Source: UBA5239 sp040394635 (lineage in GTDB: Bacteria; Verrucomicrobiota; Lentisphaeria; Victivallales; Victivallaceae). From it: 64,000 nucleotides of DNA. The position numbers and the translations under genes were made by a program. The notes beneath the pieces are model-generated. The model was not told the origin of the DNA. It was given only the letters and a program-made list of their open reading frames with translations, and ran no database searches. Below, in pieces: positions 35,764-44,169 of the stretch. The stretch is taken from contig JBEBRW010000019.1 in NCBI GenBank assembly GCA_040394635.1, forward strand, positions 1-64,000. Reading direction: 5' to 3'. How positions within the stretch are numbered: the stretch's first letter is position 1; each line of letters starts with the position of its first letter.

Positions 35764-37623
35764 ATGAACCGGAAAGCTGAAGTATTGTATAAGTTGGGCG
35801 AGCCGCTGGCCGCCGGAATGTATGAAGACGAAAACGCGTCTATCGTCGAGCGCTACGGCCGCGGGCTGCGGCGTTACTTCGAACACGCGGAAGCGCCGCC
35901 GGAGATCGGTTTGCTGTACCCGACGCTCGGGCAGAACATCTGGCGGCTGAGCGGCTGCTTTGTGCGCTACCACTATGCATTCAGCATCGATATCGACGCA
36001 ACAGGGCTGCGCAACCTCGGCGGCGAGCTGCTGTCCGACCCGTTCGAAAAGGATCTGCTGGAGAGCATCATCAACGAACTGACCTTCTTCCGCAGCTGCC
36101 AGATCGCGCCGCGTTACCGCATCGGCGGCAACGGCTGGACCCATACGGTTTTGAACTATCGGCGCATCCTGAAAGAGGGGTTGCGAAGCTACATCCGGCG
36201 CGTCGGCTCCATGCCGGCCTCGCCGCTGAAAAAGGCCCTGAAAGACACGTTGGCAGGGCTCGACCACTTCCTCAAAAGATCGCCCGGCCGCCTCCGGGAT
36301 GAAGTGATGAATCCGGCCGCCGATTTCCGCAGCGCCATGCGCAGTTTCAATTTCATTTTCGCGCTGGACGCCTACGATTCGGCAGGGCGGTTCGACGACT
36401 ATATCGGCGAATATTACCGCGGCGAAAGTGATGCCGCCGAGTACGTGGAGGAGTTGTTCCAAACCGTTGATATACAGCAAGGCTGGCACTTCCTCCATAC
36501 CGCCAAATACCCCGAATTCACTGCGATCTGCCTGCGGGCGCAGAAGTTTTCCCGTCCCAATTCCGGGCTGCTGATCAATCCCGGTACCCCGGATGAAATC
36601 TGGGACCATGTTTTCGATGTCTGGTCACGGGGCATTCCGGACCCCTGTTTGTACAACGAACCGGCCTATCTGGAAGGCATTCCGAAAATCAGCGACGCCA
36701 AAGGCGATGACCGCAAACATTTCGTCTTTGGCGGCTGCACGGAACTGATGTTCGAGGGTTGCTCGAATATCGGCTCCACCGAAGGCGGCATCAATCTGCT
36801 GGAAATCCTTGCCAACAACGACGGCGGCAACTACCGCGCCGCCATCAAACACAAGGTCGAGGAATTCGTGTCCGACGTCAAGATCAACACGGAATTCGCC
36901 GCCAAATACCGCCCTCACCTGATCCGCACGCTGTTCGTCGATGACTGCATCGACCGCGGTCTGGAGTACAATAATGGCGGCGCGCGTTACAACGGCAGCA
37001 TCTTCAATGTCGCCGGATTGACCAATGCGATAAACGCCCTCGGCGCCATGCAGGGGATCAAGGAAAAATTCGGCAACGACTCCACGCAAATCGACGAAAT
37101 CGCCCGGGAGCTCACCGAATACACCTTTAAACTGATCCGCAAATACCCGATGCGGCTCGGCGGCCCCGCCTACCCCGCCGTCATCCTGCTGACTGCGTTC
37201 ACCGACCAGGGGCGATGCATCGACGCCACCCCGGACGGGCGCAAGGCCGGCGCTCCGGTCGTAGACTCCATCGGCGCGCTGCCCGGCACCGATATGAACG
37301 GCCCCACGGCGCTGCTGAATTCCGTCGCCAAGCTGCCGTCGCAACAGGGGCTCGGCACGCTGGTCCTGAATTTCCGCGTCAGGCGTTCGCTGACCGTGAC
37401 GCATCGGGCCGAACTGAAGGCCCTGATTCAGAGCTTTTTCGCCATGGGCGGACTACAGCTGCAGCCGACTTTGATCGACCAGGAGACATTGCAAAAAGCC
37501 TATGAGAAACCCGAAGATTATCCGAACCTGATTGTCCGCATCGGCGGCTACAGCGAGTATTTCAACCGTCTGAGCCGCGCCCACCAACTGGATATTCTGA
37601 AAAGAACGGAACACGGCGTCTAA
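35764..37623 (+). CDS. Glycyl radical enzyme 2 (divergent partner)
   Basis: The 619-residue protein also has the radical cysteine C325 in FGGCTELMF (CxE) and the glycine G595 in VRIGGYSEYF, so both genes encode full radical machinery. It differs greatly from enzyme 1 outside these motifs. The start at 35764 follows AGGAG and lies 2 bases after the stop of enzyme 1; the longer frame from 35578 is rejected. Tandem distinct radical enzymes suggest either two steps of one pathway or a mixed dimer. Substrate unknown. Confidence 0.85.
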   Translation: MNRKAEVLYKLGEPLAAGMYEDENASIVERYGRGLRRYFEHAEAPPEIGLLYPTLGQNIWRLSGCFVRYHYAFSIDIDATGLRNLGGELLSDPFEKDLLESIINELTFFRSCQIAPRYRIGGNGWTHTVLNYRRILKEGLRSYIRRVGSMPASPLKKALKDTLAGLDHFLKRSPGRLRDEVMNPAADFRSAMRSFNFIFALDAYDSAGRFDDYIGEYYRGESDAAEYVEELFQTVDIQQGWHFLHTAKYPEFTAICLRAQKFSRPNSGLLINPGTPDEIWDHVFDVWSRGIPDPCLYNEPAYLEGIPKISDAKGDDRKHFVFGGCTELMFEGCSNIGSTEGGINLLEILANNDGGNYRAAIKHKVEEFVSDVKINTEFAAKYRPHLIRTLFVDDCIDRGLEYNNGGARYNGSIFNVAGLTNAINALGAMQGIKEKFGNDSTQIDEIARELTEYTFKLIRKYPMRLGGPAYPAVILLTAFTDQGRCIDATPDGRKAGAPVVDSIGALPGTDMNGPTALLNSVAKLPSQQGLGTLVLNFRVRRSLTVTHRAELKALIQSFFAMGGLQLQPTLIDQETLQKAYEKPEDYPNLIVRIGGYSEYFNRLSRAHQLDILKRTEHGV

Positions 37624-37653
37624 TCAATCAAGAATTAAAATAAGGAAATTACC

Positions 37654-38796
37654 ATGGAAAAGTTTGTAAATTTCATCCCCACCAGGATTTATTTCGGGGC
37701 TGGTCAGCTTGAAGCACTCGGTACCGTTGCCCTGCCGGGCCGGAAGGCTCTGATCGTGATGACTTCCGGCAAATCGATCCGCGCCAACGGCACACTGGAC
37801 CGCGTTCAGGCACTGTTGAAAAAGAACGGCGCGGAAAGCGCGGTTTATGACGGCATACGGGCCAACCCGACCAAGGAACAAATCATGGCCGGCGCGGCCG
37901 TGGCCAAGGCAGAAAAATGCGATTTCATCATCGGTCTCGGCGGCGGCAGTCCGATTGATTCGGCCAAGTCCATCGCGGTCATGGCGGTGAATCCGGGGGA
38001 TTACTGGGATTACATTTCCGGCGGAACCGGCAAGGGGCAACCGGTGCCGAACCAGCCGCTTCCGGTCGTGGCTGTAACCACCACCGCCGGCACCGGCACC
38101 GAAGCCGACCCGTGGACCGTGGTCACCAATGGCGACGAAAAGATCGGCTTCGGTTACGACGCCACGTTCCCGGTCATCGCCATCGTCGACCCGGAACTGA
38201 TGCTGACCGTGCCGCCGGACCTGACCGCATATCAGGGTTTCGACGCATTTTTCCACGCGGTGGAGTGCTATCTGGCAAGCGTCGCCACTCCGATCAGCGA
38301 GCTCTACAGCCTGAAGAGCATTGAACTGCTCGCCAAGTCACTGCCGGCTGCGGTCAAGGACGGCAAAAACCTCGCGGCGCGCACCGACGTGGCGCTGGCA
38401 AACACCCTCTCCGGTATGGCCGAATCGACCTCGTGCAACACCTCCGAACACTCGCTGGCACACGCCATCGGCGGTATTTATCCGCACATCCCCCACGGCG
38501 CGGCACTACTGATGGTCTCCAGGGCCTGGTTCGCACACTATGCACCATTGCTACCGGAACGCTTCGCCGCCATGGCGAAAGCCGCCGGGGCCAATGACTT
38601 CCGCGAAGTACTGGAAAATCTCCGCACCGGCTGCGGCGTCGATCATCTGAAAATGTCCGATTTCGGTATCAAACGCGAGGAACTCCCCGCGATCAACGAC
38701 AATGCCTGGGACACCATGGGCAACCTTTTCGCGCTGGACAGAGCCCAGTTGACCAAAGCAGAATCGCTGAAAATTCTCGAGGGGTCCTATGCCTGA
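37654..38796 (+). CDS. Iron-containing alcohol dehydrogenase
   Basis: The 380-residue protein is a group III (Fe-dependent) alcohol dehydrogenase: GRKALIVMTSGKSIRANG, the NAD-binding GLGGGSPIDSAKSIA, TTAGTGTEADPW, and metal-binding histidines in GFDAFFHAVE and SEHSLAHAIGG/PHIPHG. It resembles butanol dehydrogenases and would reduce the aldehyde produced by a radical dehydratase to the alcohol, regenerating NAD(P)+. It is the fourth gene in the cluster and overlaps the activase by 8 bases. Confidence 0.92.
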   Translation: MEKFVNFIPTRIYFGAGQLEALGTVALPGRKALIVMTSGKSIRANGTLDRVQALLKKNGAESAVYDGIRANPTKEQIMAGAAVAKAEKCDFIIGLGGGSPIDSAKSIAVMAVNPGDYWDYISGGTGKGQPVPNQPLPVVAVTTTAGTGTEADPWTVVTNGDEKIGFGYDATFPVIAIVDPELMLTVPPDLTAYQGFDAFFHAVECYLASVATPISELYSLKSIELLAKSLPAAVKDGKNLAARTDVALANTLSGMAESTSCNTSEHSLAHAIGGIYPHIPHGAALLMVSRAWFAHYAPLLPERFAAMAKAAGANDFREVLENLRTGCGVDHLKMSDFGIKREELPAINDNAWDTMGNLFALDRAQLTKAESLKILEGSYA

Positions 38797-39667
38797 CGCA
38801 ACCGGCCTCATTTTCGACATCAAAAAATTCGCCATCAACGACGGCCCCGGCATCCGCACTGCGGTATTTCTGAAAGGTTGCCCGCTACGCTGCCTGTGGT
38901 GTCACAACCCCGAATCGTTGGAAATGAAGCCGGAACTGTCATTTTCGCCGGAAAAATGCATCAACTGCGGCTGGTGCGCCACGGCCTGTCCGAACAACCT
39001 CGATCGCGCCCTCTGTACTGGCTGCGGCAAATGCGCCGAAAAATGCTACGCAGGCGCCCGCGAAATCATTGGCCGCCGCGCCACCGTGGAGGAAGTACTC
39101 GCCGAAGTCCTGAAAGATCGAATCTTCTATGAAAACTCCGGCGGCGGCATGACCATTTCCGGCGGCGAACCGCTGTTTCAAGCCGAATTCACCACGGCCC
39201 TGCTGCAAGCCGCCAAAAAAGCCAACCTCCACACCTGTCTCGACACTTCGGGCTACGCCAAATGGGAGAAAATCGAAAAACTCTTGCCGTTCGTCGACAT
39301 TTTTCTCTACGACCTCAAAGAAACGAATCCCGAACGTCACCTGAAATACACCGGCGTACCACTCGAACCGATTCTGAAAAACCTGACCCGGATCGATCAA
39401 GCGGGCGGCGCCATCATCCTGCGCTGCCCGCTCATTCCCGGCCTGAACGACCGCCTCGAACACGCCGACGGCATCGCCCAAGTCGCCGCCGGGCTGAAAA
39501 ACCTGCGCGAAATCAATTTAATGGCTTATCACCCGCTCGGCGAATCCAAACTGTCGAGACTGGGCAAAACCTCCGGCCTGGGCGGCGAATTCGCGACCAA
39601 GGACCAGCTCGAACCCTTCCGCAAACACCTGGCTCCCCAAAGCTCCGTCCCCGTGAGCTTTTCCTGA
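38789..39667 (+). CDS. Glycyl-radical enzyme activating enzyme (radical SAM)
   Basis: The 292-residue protein has the radical-SAM CX3CX2C motif (C31, C35, C38 in KGCPLRCLWCHNP), followed by a ferredoxin-like insert with two further cysteine groups (C57/C60/C63/C67 and C76/C79/C82/C86), as in activases of dehydratase-type glycyl radical enzymes. MTISGGEPLFQ is the SAM-binding GGE region. It abstracts the hydrogen from the radical glycine of the two enzymes upstream. One activase for two enzymes implies it serves both. Confidence 0.94.
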   Translation: MPDATGLIFDIKKFAINDGPGIRTAVFLKGCPLRCLWCHNPESLEMKPELSFSPEKCINCGWCATACPNNLDRALCTGCGKCAEKCYAGAREIIGRRATVEEVLAEVLKDRIFYENSGGGMTISGGEPLFQAEFTTALLQAAKKANLHTCLDTSGYAKWEKIEKLLPFVDIFLYDLKETNPERHLKYTGVPLEPILKNLTRIDQAGGAIILRCPLIPGLNDRLEHADGIAQVAAGLKNLREINLMAYHPLGESKLSRLGKTSGLGGEFATKDQLEPFRKHLAPQSSVPVSFS

Positions 39668-39711
39668 CCGCAAAGCCTTCATAAATTTTCCGGAAAAAAT
39701 TAAATCTCCGC

Positions 39712-39739
39712 TTGAAAAAAGCAATAACTTCAGTATATT
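39712..39739 (+). promoter_or_regulatory. Promoter of tRNA-Lys
   Basis: TTGAAA (39712-39717), 16 bases, TATATT (39734-39739), 22 bases before the tRNA. Confidence 0.6.
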
Positions 39740-39761
39740 TAAAGCTATTCACTTTTCAAGT

Positions 39762-39837
39762 GCTTCCTTAGCTCAGTTGGTAGAGCAGGTGACTCTTAAT
39801 CACCGGGTCGAAGGTTCGAGTCCTTCAGGGAGCACCA
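39762..39837 (+). tRNA. tRNA-Lys (anticodon CTT)
   Basis: The 76 bases fold into a complete cloverleaf: acceptor GCTTCCT/AGGGAGC, D-stem GCTC/GAGC, anticodon stem GGTGA/TCACC with loop CTCTTAA, T-stem GAAGG/CCTTC with loop TTCGAGT, discriminator A and an encoded CCA. The anticodon CTT reads AAG (Lys). An AT-rich foreign-looking island begins right after it, as often happens at tRNA genes. I found no second copy of its 3' end that would mark an attachment site. Confidence 0.97.
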
Positions 39838-39911
39838 TTTTTTTTGCTGCCAAAACCTTGTAAAGCTTCAGAGAAATGATATGGTATAACATTCAACGAG
39901 GAATATGGCAA

Positions 39912-40763
39912 ATGAAAATTCGTGGCAGAAAAATAACTTTATTTCTTATCGAGGGTACCCCAAACGGACGTTGGAGCTGTGAGTTATCTAATTGGACAGG
40001 CAAAGCCTACAAGATTCCCCGTAATTTTCTAAAGGATTGTAATGACCGTCCTGATCTTGAGCAACCAGGTGTGTATTTCCTACTTGGCCGCAATGACGAG
40101 ACAAACGAGCAATTAATATATATCGGTGAAGCAGAAAATGTTTTTGAAAGGCTTTGCAACCATCTTGGAGGAAAAGATTTCTGGAATGAGATAATAACCT
40201 TCGTCAGTAAAGATAAAAATCTAAATAAAGCTCATGTAAAATATCTTGAAAACAGGTTTCATACAATAGCAAAAGAGGCTAAACGTTATCAAATTGATAA
40301 TTCAAGCCATCCGGCTAAAACAATGATCTCCGAACCAGAGCAAGCCGAATTAGAGGAATTCATAGATAATGCTTTGATTATCGTCAATACTCTAGGTCAT
40401 AAAGCTTTTGAAAAAATTGCGACTAAAAATTCACCAAGTTCAAATGACAACTATTTCTATATATCTACTAAAGAAGGAAAAGCCACAGGAATAGTTACAA
40501 CGGAAGGATTTGTGGTTTTATCAGGCAGCGTGATAAATAAAAAATTGTCTGAAAAATCCGTCAATTTAAGCGTAGTAGCATCTCGGGAAAAATATATTGA
40601 CGAGAAGAAGGTGGTAAACAATACTTTAGCAGAAGATATTCTTTTTCCCAGCTCAAGTGCAGCAGGAGTCTTTGTTTTAGGCTATAGTGTTTCCGGACCC
40701 CAAGCATGGAAAACCAATACAGGAAAAACGTTAAAAGATTTCGAAGCTGAATGCAAATCTTAA
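39912..40763 (+). CDS. GIY-YIG nuclease-like protein with DUF4357
   Basis: The 283-residue protein has a GIY-YIG-type core in its first half (GVYFLLGRND, LIYIGEAENVFERLCNHL, with a later HVKYLENRF carrying the likely catalytic Glu) and a C-terminal DUF4357-like domain (TSEGFVVLSGS-type phrase here TTEGFVVLSGSVINKKLS). Such proteins are common in restriction and defence islands and probably cut or bind DNA. I chose the ATG at 39912 (preceded by GAGGAAT) over the longer frame from 39876. Base composition is much more AT-rich than the neighbours, indicating transfer. Confidence 0.8.
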   Translation: MKIRGRKITLFLIEGTPNGRWSCELSNWTGKAYKIPRNFLKDCNDRPDLEQPGVYFLLGRNDETNEQLIYIGEAENVFERLCNHLGGKDFWNEIITFVSKDKNLNKAHVKYLENRFHTIAKEAKRYQIDNSSHPAKTMISEPEQAELEEFIDNALIIVNTLGHKAFEKIATKNSPSSNDNYFYISTKEGKATGIVTTEGFVVLSGSVINKKLSEKSVNLSVVASREKYIDEKKVVNNTLAEDILFPSSSAAGVFVLGYSVSGPQAWKTNTGKTLKDFEAECKS

Positions 40764-40801
40764 TTAGCTAGTTATACGGATCTAGCGTACAAAAGAAAAC
40801 T

Positions 40802-41182
40802 ATGACTGATTTATCAAAAATTTATATCCATATATCCTCTTTGCTCGACAAAGCGCAGCAAAATTTCTTGTCGAAAATCAATGAGAAGCTGATTATGTTC
40901 TACTTCTCTATCAGTAAATATTTCCATGAGTCAGTCAAGTCACACTCTCTCGGAAATGGTTTTATCGACAGTATTACGATTTATATTGTGCAGGAACATC
41001 CGAACTTGATGGGATTTAACAGGCACGGACTTTATCACCTGATACAGTTCTACAAGTTATATCATCAGGATGAACTTGTGACACCACTGGTGACACAAAT
41101 CGGCACCTTTCGCTTCGGTTTCAGAATATATCTTAATGCTATCGAACAAATTGCTTCTCCCAAAATTGAAGATTTTAACTAA
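40802..41182 (+). pseudogene. DUF1016 (YhcG) N-terminal domain, probably truncated remnant
   Basis: The 126-residue product resembles the N-terminal helical domain of DUF1016/YhcG nucleases (NEKLIMFYFSISKYFHES, SLGNGFIDSITIYIVQEHPN, GFNRHGLYHLIQFYKLYH). These proteins normally continue into a PD-(D/E)XK nuclease of about 200 more residues, which is missing here; the frame ends at TAA before 41183. It is likely a decayed defence gene, or a solo domain. AT-rich like its neighbours. Confidence 0.6.
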
Positions 41183-41241
41183 AAATACCACTATCGATCC
41201 AGAAATTCAAATAGATACAAAATCAAGAAAGAGGTAATAAT

Positions 41242-42624
41242 ATGCTAAAAACACTCCAAATTCAGAATTTCAAAGGCTGGAAAGATACCGGAGAAATTCA
41301 ACTTGCTCCCATTACACTGTTTTTTGGAGCGAATAGCTCAGGAAAATCTAGTATTGGCCAGTTTTTGATGATGTTAAAACAGACAACAGAATATTCTTCC
41401 GACAGACAAATGGTCTTGCTGTCATCAGGAGACGAGAAAGCACTCGTAAACGTTGGAAACTATGAAAATATTATATTTCAACATAACTCCGCCAATCAAC
41501 TAACTTTCCGTTATTCTTGGACTTTAGAGAATACTTTAACTCTAGCGGATCCTTTGGATAAACGGAAAAAATTCTCTGGCAATGATATTGCTTTTTCCTG
41601 TGAATTCGCTTCTATGCCTAAGAATGAATTTATTCCAAAAGTACAACAGTTCTCGTATGAACTGCGACACGGAGAAAAGTCTGTTTTGAATAGCACTATG
41701 CGACTGCACAAAGACGGATATGATATTTCAAGCAGTACCTATAATTTTGTCAGGAATCCCGGGCGCGGTTGGAAATCCACTGCAACACTCCATTTTTATG
41801 GTTTCCCTAATGAGTTGATAAACTATTATCAAAATGCGGCTTTTCTGCAAGACATTGCAGGAACCCATGAGGCAATGTTTGCCAAAATGTCCTATTTGGG
41901 ACCAATCAGGCAATCTCCATCCTATTTATACTCGTGGTCGGGTTATAGCCCCAACACAGTCGGAATAGCAGGCAAAGATACCATCGCTGCTTTGCTTGCC
42001 GGACAATTAAGACGTTTTGTATCTAGCGGCAAAAGAAACTCTTTGGATCTGCAAAGCATGATAGCAAGTTCGTTAAAAAGAATGGGACTTATTGACAGTT
42101 TTGGAGTAAATATGGTTTCCAAAGCACATCAACAGTATGAGGTTAAAGTCTGCACAAAAGGTTCAAAAGATCAGGTCAATTTGCCGGATGTCGGGTTTGG
42201 TATTTCGCAGGTCTTGCCAGTATTGACGGAATTGTTCTACGCTCCTTCAAAAGCCATTATCATTATAGAGCAACCAGAGCTTCATCTCCACCCCAAAGCA
42301 CAAGCTGAGTTAGCAGATGTAATGATTGATGCGATAAAAACACGAGAAAACGGAGAGCCTCGCAATATACAATTACTGATAGAAACGCATTCGGAACATT
42401 TTCTGAGAAGATTCCAACGAAGAATAGCGGAAGACGCCATCGACTCGAATACAGTAAAAGCATATTTTGCCGACAGCTCTGAATGTCCAGCGCAACTGAA
42501 AGCTTTGGAATTAGATAAATTCGGAAATATTGCCAATTGGCCAAAGGATTTTTTCGGAGATGAAATGGGCGATATTACAGCACAGATGAAAGCGGGAATG
42601 AAAAAACGCTTAGCGGAGGGATAA
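41242..42624 (+). CDS. AAA/ABC-type ATPase with DUF3696 C-terminus
   Basis: The 460-residue protein has an SMC/OLD-like ATPase: start LQIQNFKGWKD, Walker A G29-ANSSGKS36, signature region DVGFGISQVLPVL, Walker B IIIIEQPELHLHPKAQ and H-loop LIETHSEHFLRRF. The C-terminus (about 410-457, LDKFGNIANWPKDFFGDEMGD) matches DUF3696. No TOPRIM nuclease is fused, unlike OLD proteins. Such ATPases act as sensors in defence systems. It is directly coupled to a PIN nuclease gene: only 2 bases separate the genes and the partner's GGAGG ribosome site lies within this gene's end. Likely the sensor/switch of the triad. Confidence 0.85.
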   Translation: MLKTLQIQNFKGWKDTGEIQLAPITLFFGANSSGKSSIGQFLMMLKQTTEYSSDRQMVLLSSGDEKALVNVGNYENIIFQHNSANQLTFRYSWTLENTLTLADPLDKRKKFSGNDIAFSCEFASMPKNEFIPKVQQFSYELRHGEKSVLNSTMRLHKDGYDISSSTYNFVRNPGRGWKSTATLHFYGFPNELINYYQNAAFLQDIAGTHEAMFAKMSYLGPIRQSPSYLYSWSGYSPNTVGIAGKDTIAALLAGQLRRFVSSGKRNSLDLQSMIASSLKRMGLIDSFGVNMVSKAHQQYEVKVCTKGSKDQVNLPDVGFGISQVLPVLTELFYAPSKAIIIIEQPELHLHPKAQAELADVMIDAIKTRENGEPRNIQLLIETHSEHFLRRFQRRIAEDAIDSNTVKAYFADSSECPAQLKALELDKFGNIANWPKDFFGDEMGDITAQMKAGMKKRLAEG

Positions 42625-42626
42625 TT

Positions 42627-43250
42627 ATGCCCAGAAAAAAACAATCTAAAATTGCCAACGCAGCGGCTTTCCGACGTGATGATGGAAATCCGAATATTGT
42701 TTTGGAATTTCCCTCTCGTTGCCTAATTGACACAAATGTTTTCCTTGGTGCCTCCAGGACCGATTACAATGAAAATCAACGTGAATGTGCCAGCAAATGT
42801 CTCGCCATCATGGAGGCTGTTGCCTCTGAAACGATCACAAGGGTCGTATTGGATTTAGGGAAAGATCATTCTGAGATATGGGATGAATACTGCCACAAAC
42901 TGAAACCTTTTGGGGGGAATGGATATGGGGAGGCTATTCTTAAAACTTTATTCAATACAGGGCGATTTGATTATGTTAAAATCACTCCAATTGGGGCAAA
43001 TCAGTATGCTGAATTTCCAAATCATGTAAAACTTGCAGATTTTGATGCCTCTGACAAAAAATTTATTGCAACAGCCAATGCATGTCCCTCCAAACCTCCA
43101 ATTCTTCAGGCTCTAGAAGGCAAGTGGTGGAGATGGGCCAAACCATTAGCCGAAGTTGGTATTGACGTTCTTTTTATAGATAGGGAATACGCCATAAAAT
43201 ATTGCCGTGAAAAAAATGGTTGTGGTAACAAAAAATGCAACGAGTGTTAA
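42627..43250 (+). CDS. PIN-domain nuclease (candidate RNase effector)
   Basis: The 207-residue protein shows PIN-like motifs: the first acidic residue D35 in CLIDTNVFLG, central helix with CLAIMEAV, then D140/D143 in DFDASDKKFIATA and D185 in VLFIDREY. PIN proteins are metal-dependent RNases, many of them toxins. The C-terminus has four cysteines (YCREKNGCGNKKCNEC), which could bind zinc. It lies between the ATPase and an RNA ligase, each 1-2 bases away. I infer that it cuts RNA when the ATPase is triggered. The PIN call is from motif reading, without a structural search. Confidence 0.72.
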   Translation: MPRKKQSKIANAAAFRRDDGNPNIVLEFPSRCLIDTNVFLGASRTDYNENQRECASKCLAIMEAVASETITRVVLDLGKDHSEIWDEYCHKLKPFGGNGYGEAILKTLFNTGRFDYVKITPIGANQYAEFPNHVKLADFDASDKKFIATANACPSKPPILQALEGKWWRWAKPLAEVGIDVLFIDREYAIKYCREKNGCGNKKCNEC

Positions 43251-43251
43251 A

Positions 43252-43938
43252 ATGAATTCGGATTTTTTCAAATTTCCATCAACGCCGCATCTTGCTGTTC
43301 TAGGAAACAATGATGTACGTGATGATAAATGCTTTTCACTACAGGAACGCGATAATTTCTTAAAAAATGAAATTATTATTGAGGAAAAAGTTGATGGTGC
43401 AAACCTAGGATTCTCATTTAATAATAGTGGAAACTTGATTTGTCAAAATCGCGGCAGCATATTAGTTTATCCTTTTGCAGGACAATGGAAAAAATTGAAT
43501 GAGTGGATTGAACCTAGACTTGACTCCTTGTTTGAGATACTAGAGGAACACTTGGTTTTGTTTGGAGAATGGTGCTATGCCCACCATTCCATTCGTTACG
43601 ACAGCCTTCCTGATTGGTTTATTGCGTTTGATGTATATGACAGGCAAGAAGAGCGTTTCTATTCTGTGCAAAGAAGAAATCAACTGATTGAGAAAATCAA
43701 TATGAAACATGTACCACTAGTCGCAACAGGGCATTTCGCTTTTAACCAGTTGGCAACTATGACGTTTCAATCTTACTTCGGACAGCATGAGGCAGAGGGA
43801 GTTTATTTGCGGGTTGATGATGAAAATTGGCTGATTGAAAGAGCAAAATTAGTTCGCCCTGTCTTCAGGCAAACAATTGACAAACATTGGTCAAAGAATG
43901 GAATAGTGCCCAATAGATTAGCCCCCCAATATCAATAA
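43252..43938 (+). CDS. RNA ligase (nucleotidyltransferase core)
   Basis: The 228-residue protein has the nucleotidyltransferase motifs of RNA ligases: the adenylated Lys K46 in EEKVDGANLGF (KxDG), RGS in QNRGSILV (motif Ib), LFGEWCYAHHSI (motif III), DWFIAFDVYD (IIIa), EGVYLRV (IV) and ERAKLVRP (V). It is close to the minimal catalytic size, without extra domains. It seals RNA ends using ATP. The frame extends to GTG 43207 inside the PIN gene; ATG 43252 is preferred as it follows the PIN stop by 1 base, although the ribosome site is weak. Presence beside an RNase suggests repair of the RNA the RNase cuts. Confidence 0.85.
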   Translation: MNSDFFKFPSTPHLAVLGNNDVRDDKCFSLQERDNFLKNEIIIEEKVDGANLGFSFNNSGNLICQNRGSILVYPFAGQWKKLNEWIEPRLDSLFEILEEHLVLFGEWCYAHHSIRYDSLPDWFIAFDVYDRQEERFYSVQRRNQLIEKINMKHVPLVATGHFAFNQLATMTFQSYFGQHEAEGVYLRVDDENWLIERAKLVRPVFRQTIDKHWSKNGIVPNRLAPQYQ

Positions 43939-44169
43939 CGTGTTTATTTCATCGTTATTCGATAAATCATTGGCCGCTTGACTCTGTGGACAAAAATTCA
44001 CCAACAACCACGGACGCAACAGAATATAAAATAATCACATCACCGATTGGTCCATAATCCGTTTTTTGCGTCAAAACTTCGATTTCGCCACAATTGAGCT
44101 CGAAATCCAATTTTGTTCTGCTCTTTCCTGATTTTTAATAAACTCCACCTTGGTAGTCGAAACCAGGGT
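43939..44169. other. AT-rich intergenic end of the island
   Basis: The 231 bases hold no convincing gene. A minus-strand stretch around 44080-44155 reads openly as VEFIKNQERAEQNWISSSIV before a stop, which may be a relic of a lost gene. The composition changes back to GC-rich near 44160, marking the island's right boundary. Confidence 0.4.

Noticed and set aside
39838..44169. Attachment-site duplication of the tRNA-Lys 3' end
   Set aside because: No second copy of the tRNA 3' sequence was found by reading the island and its right boundary; no integrase is present either.
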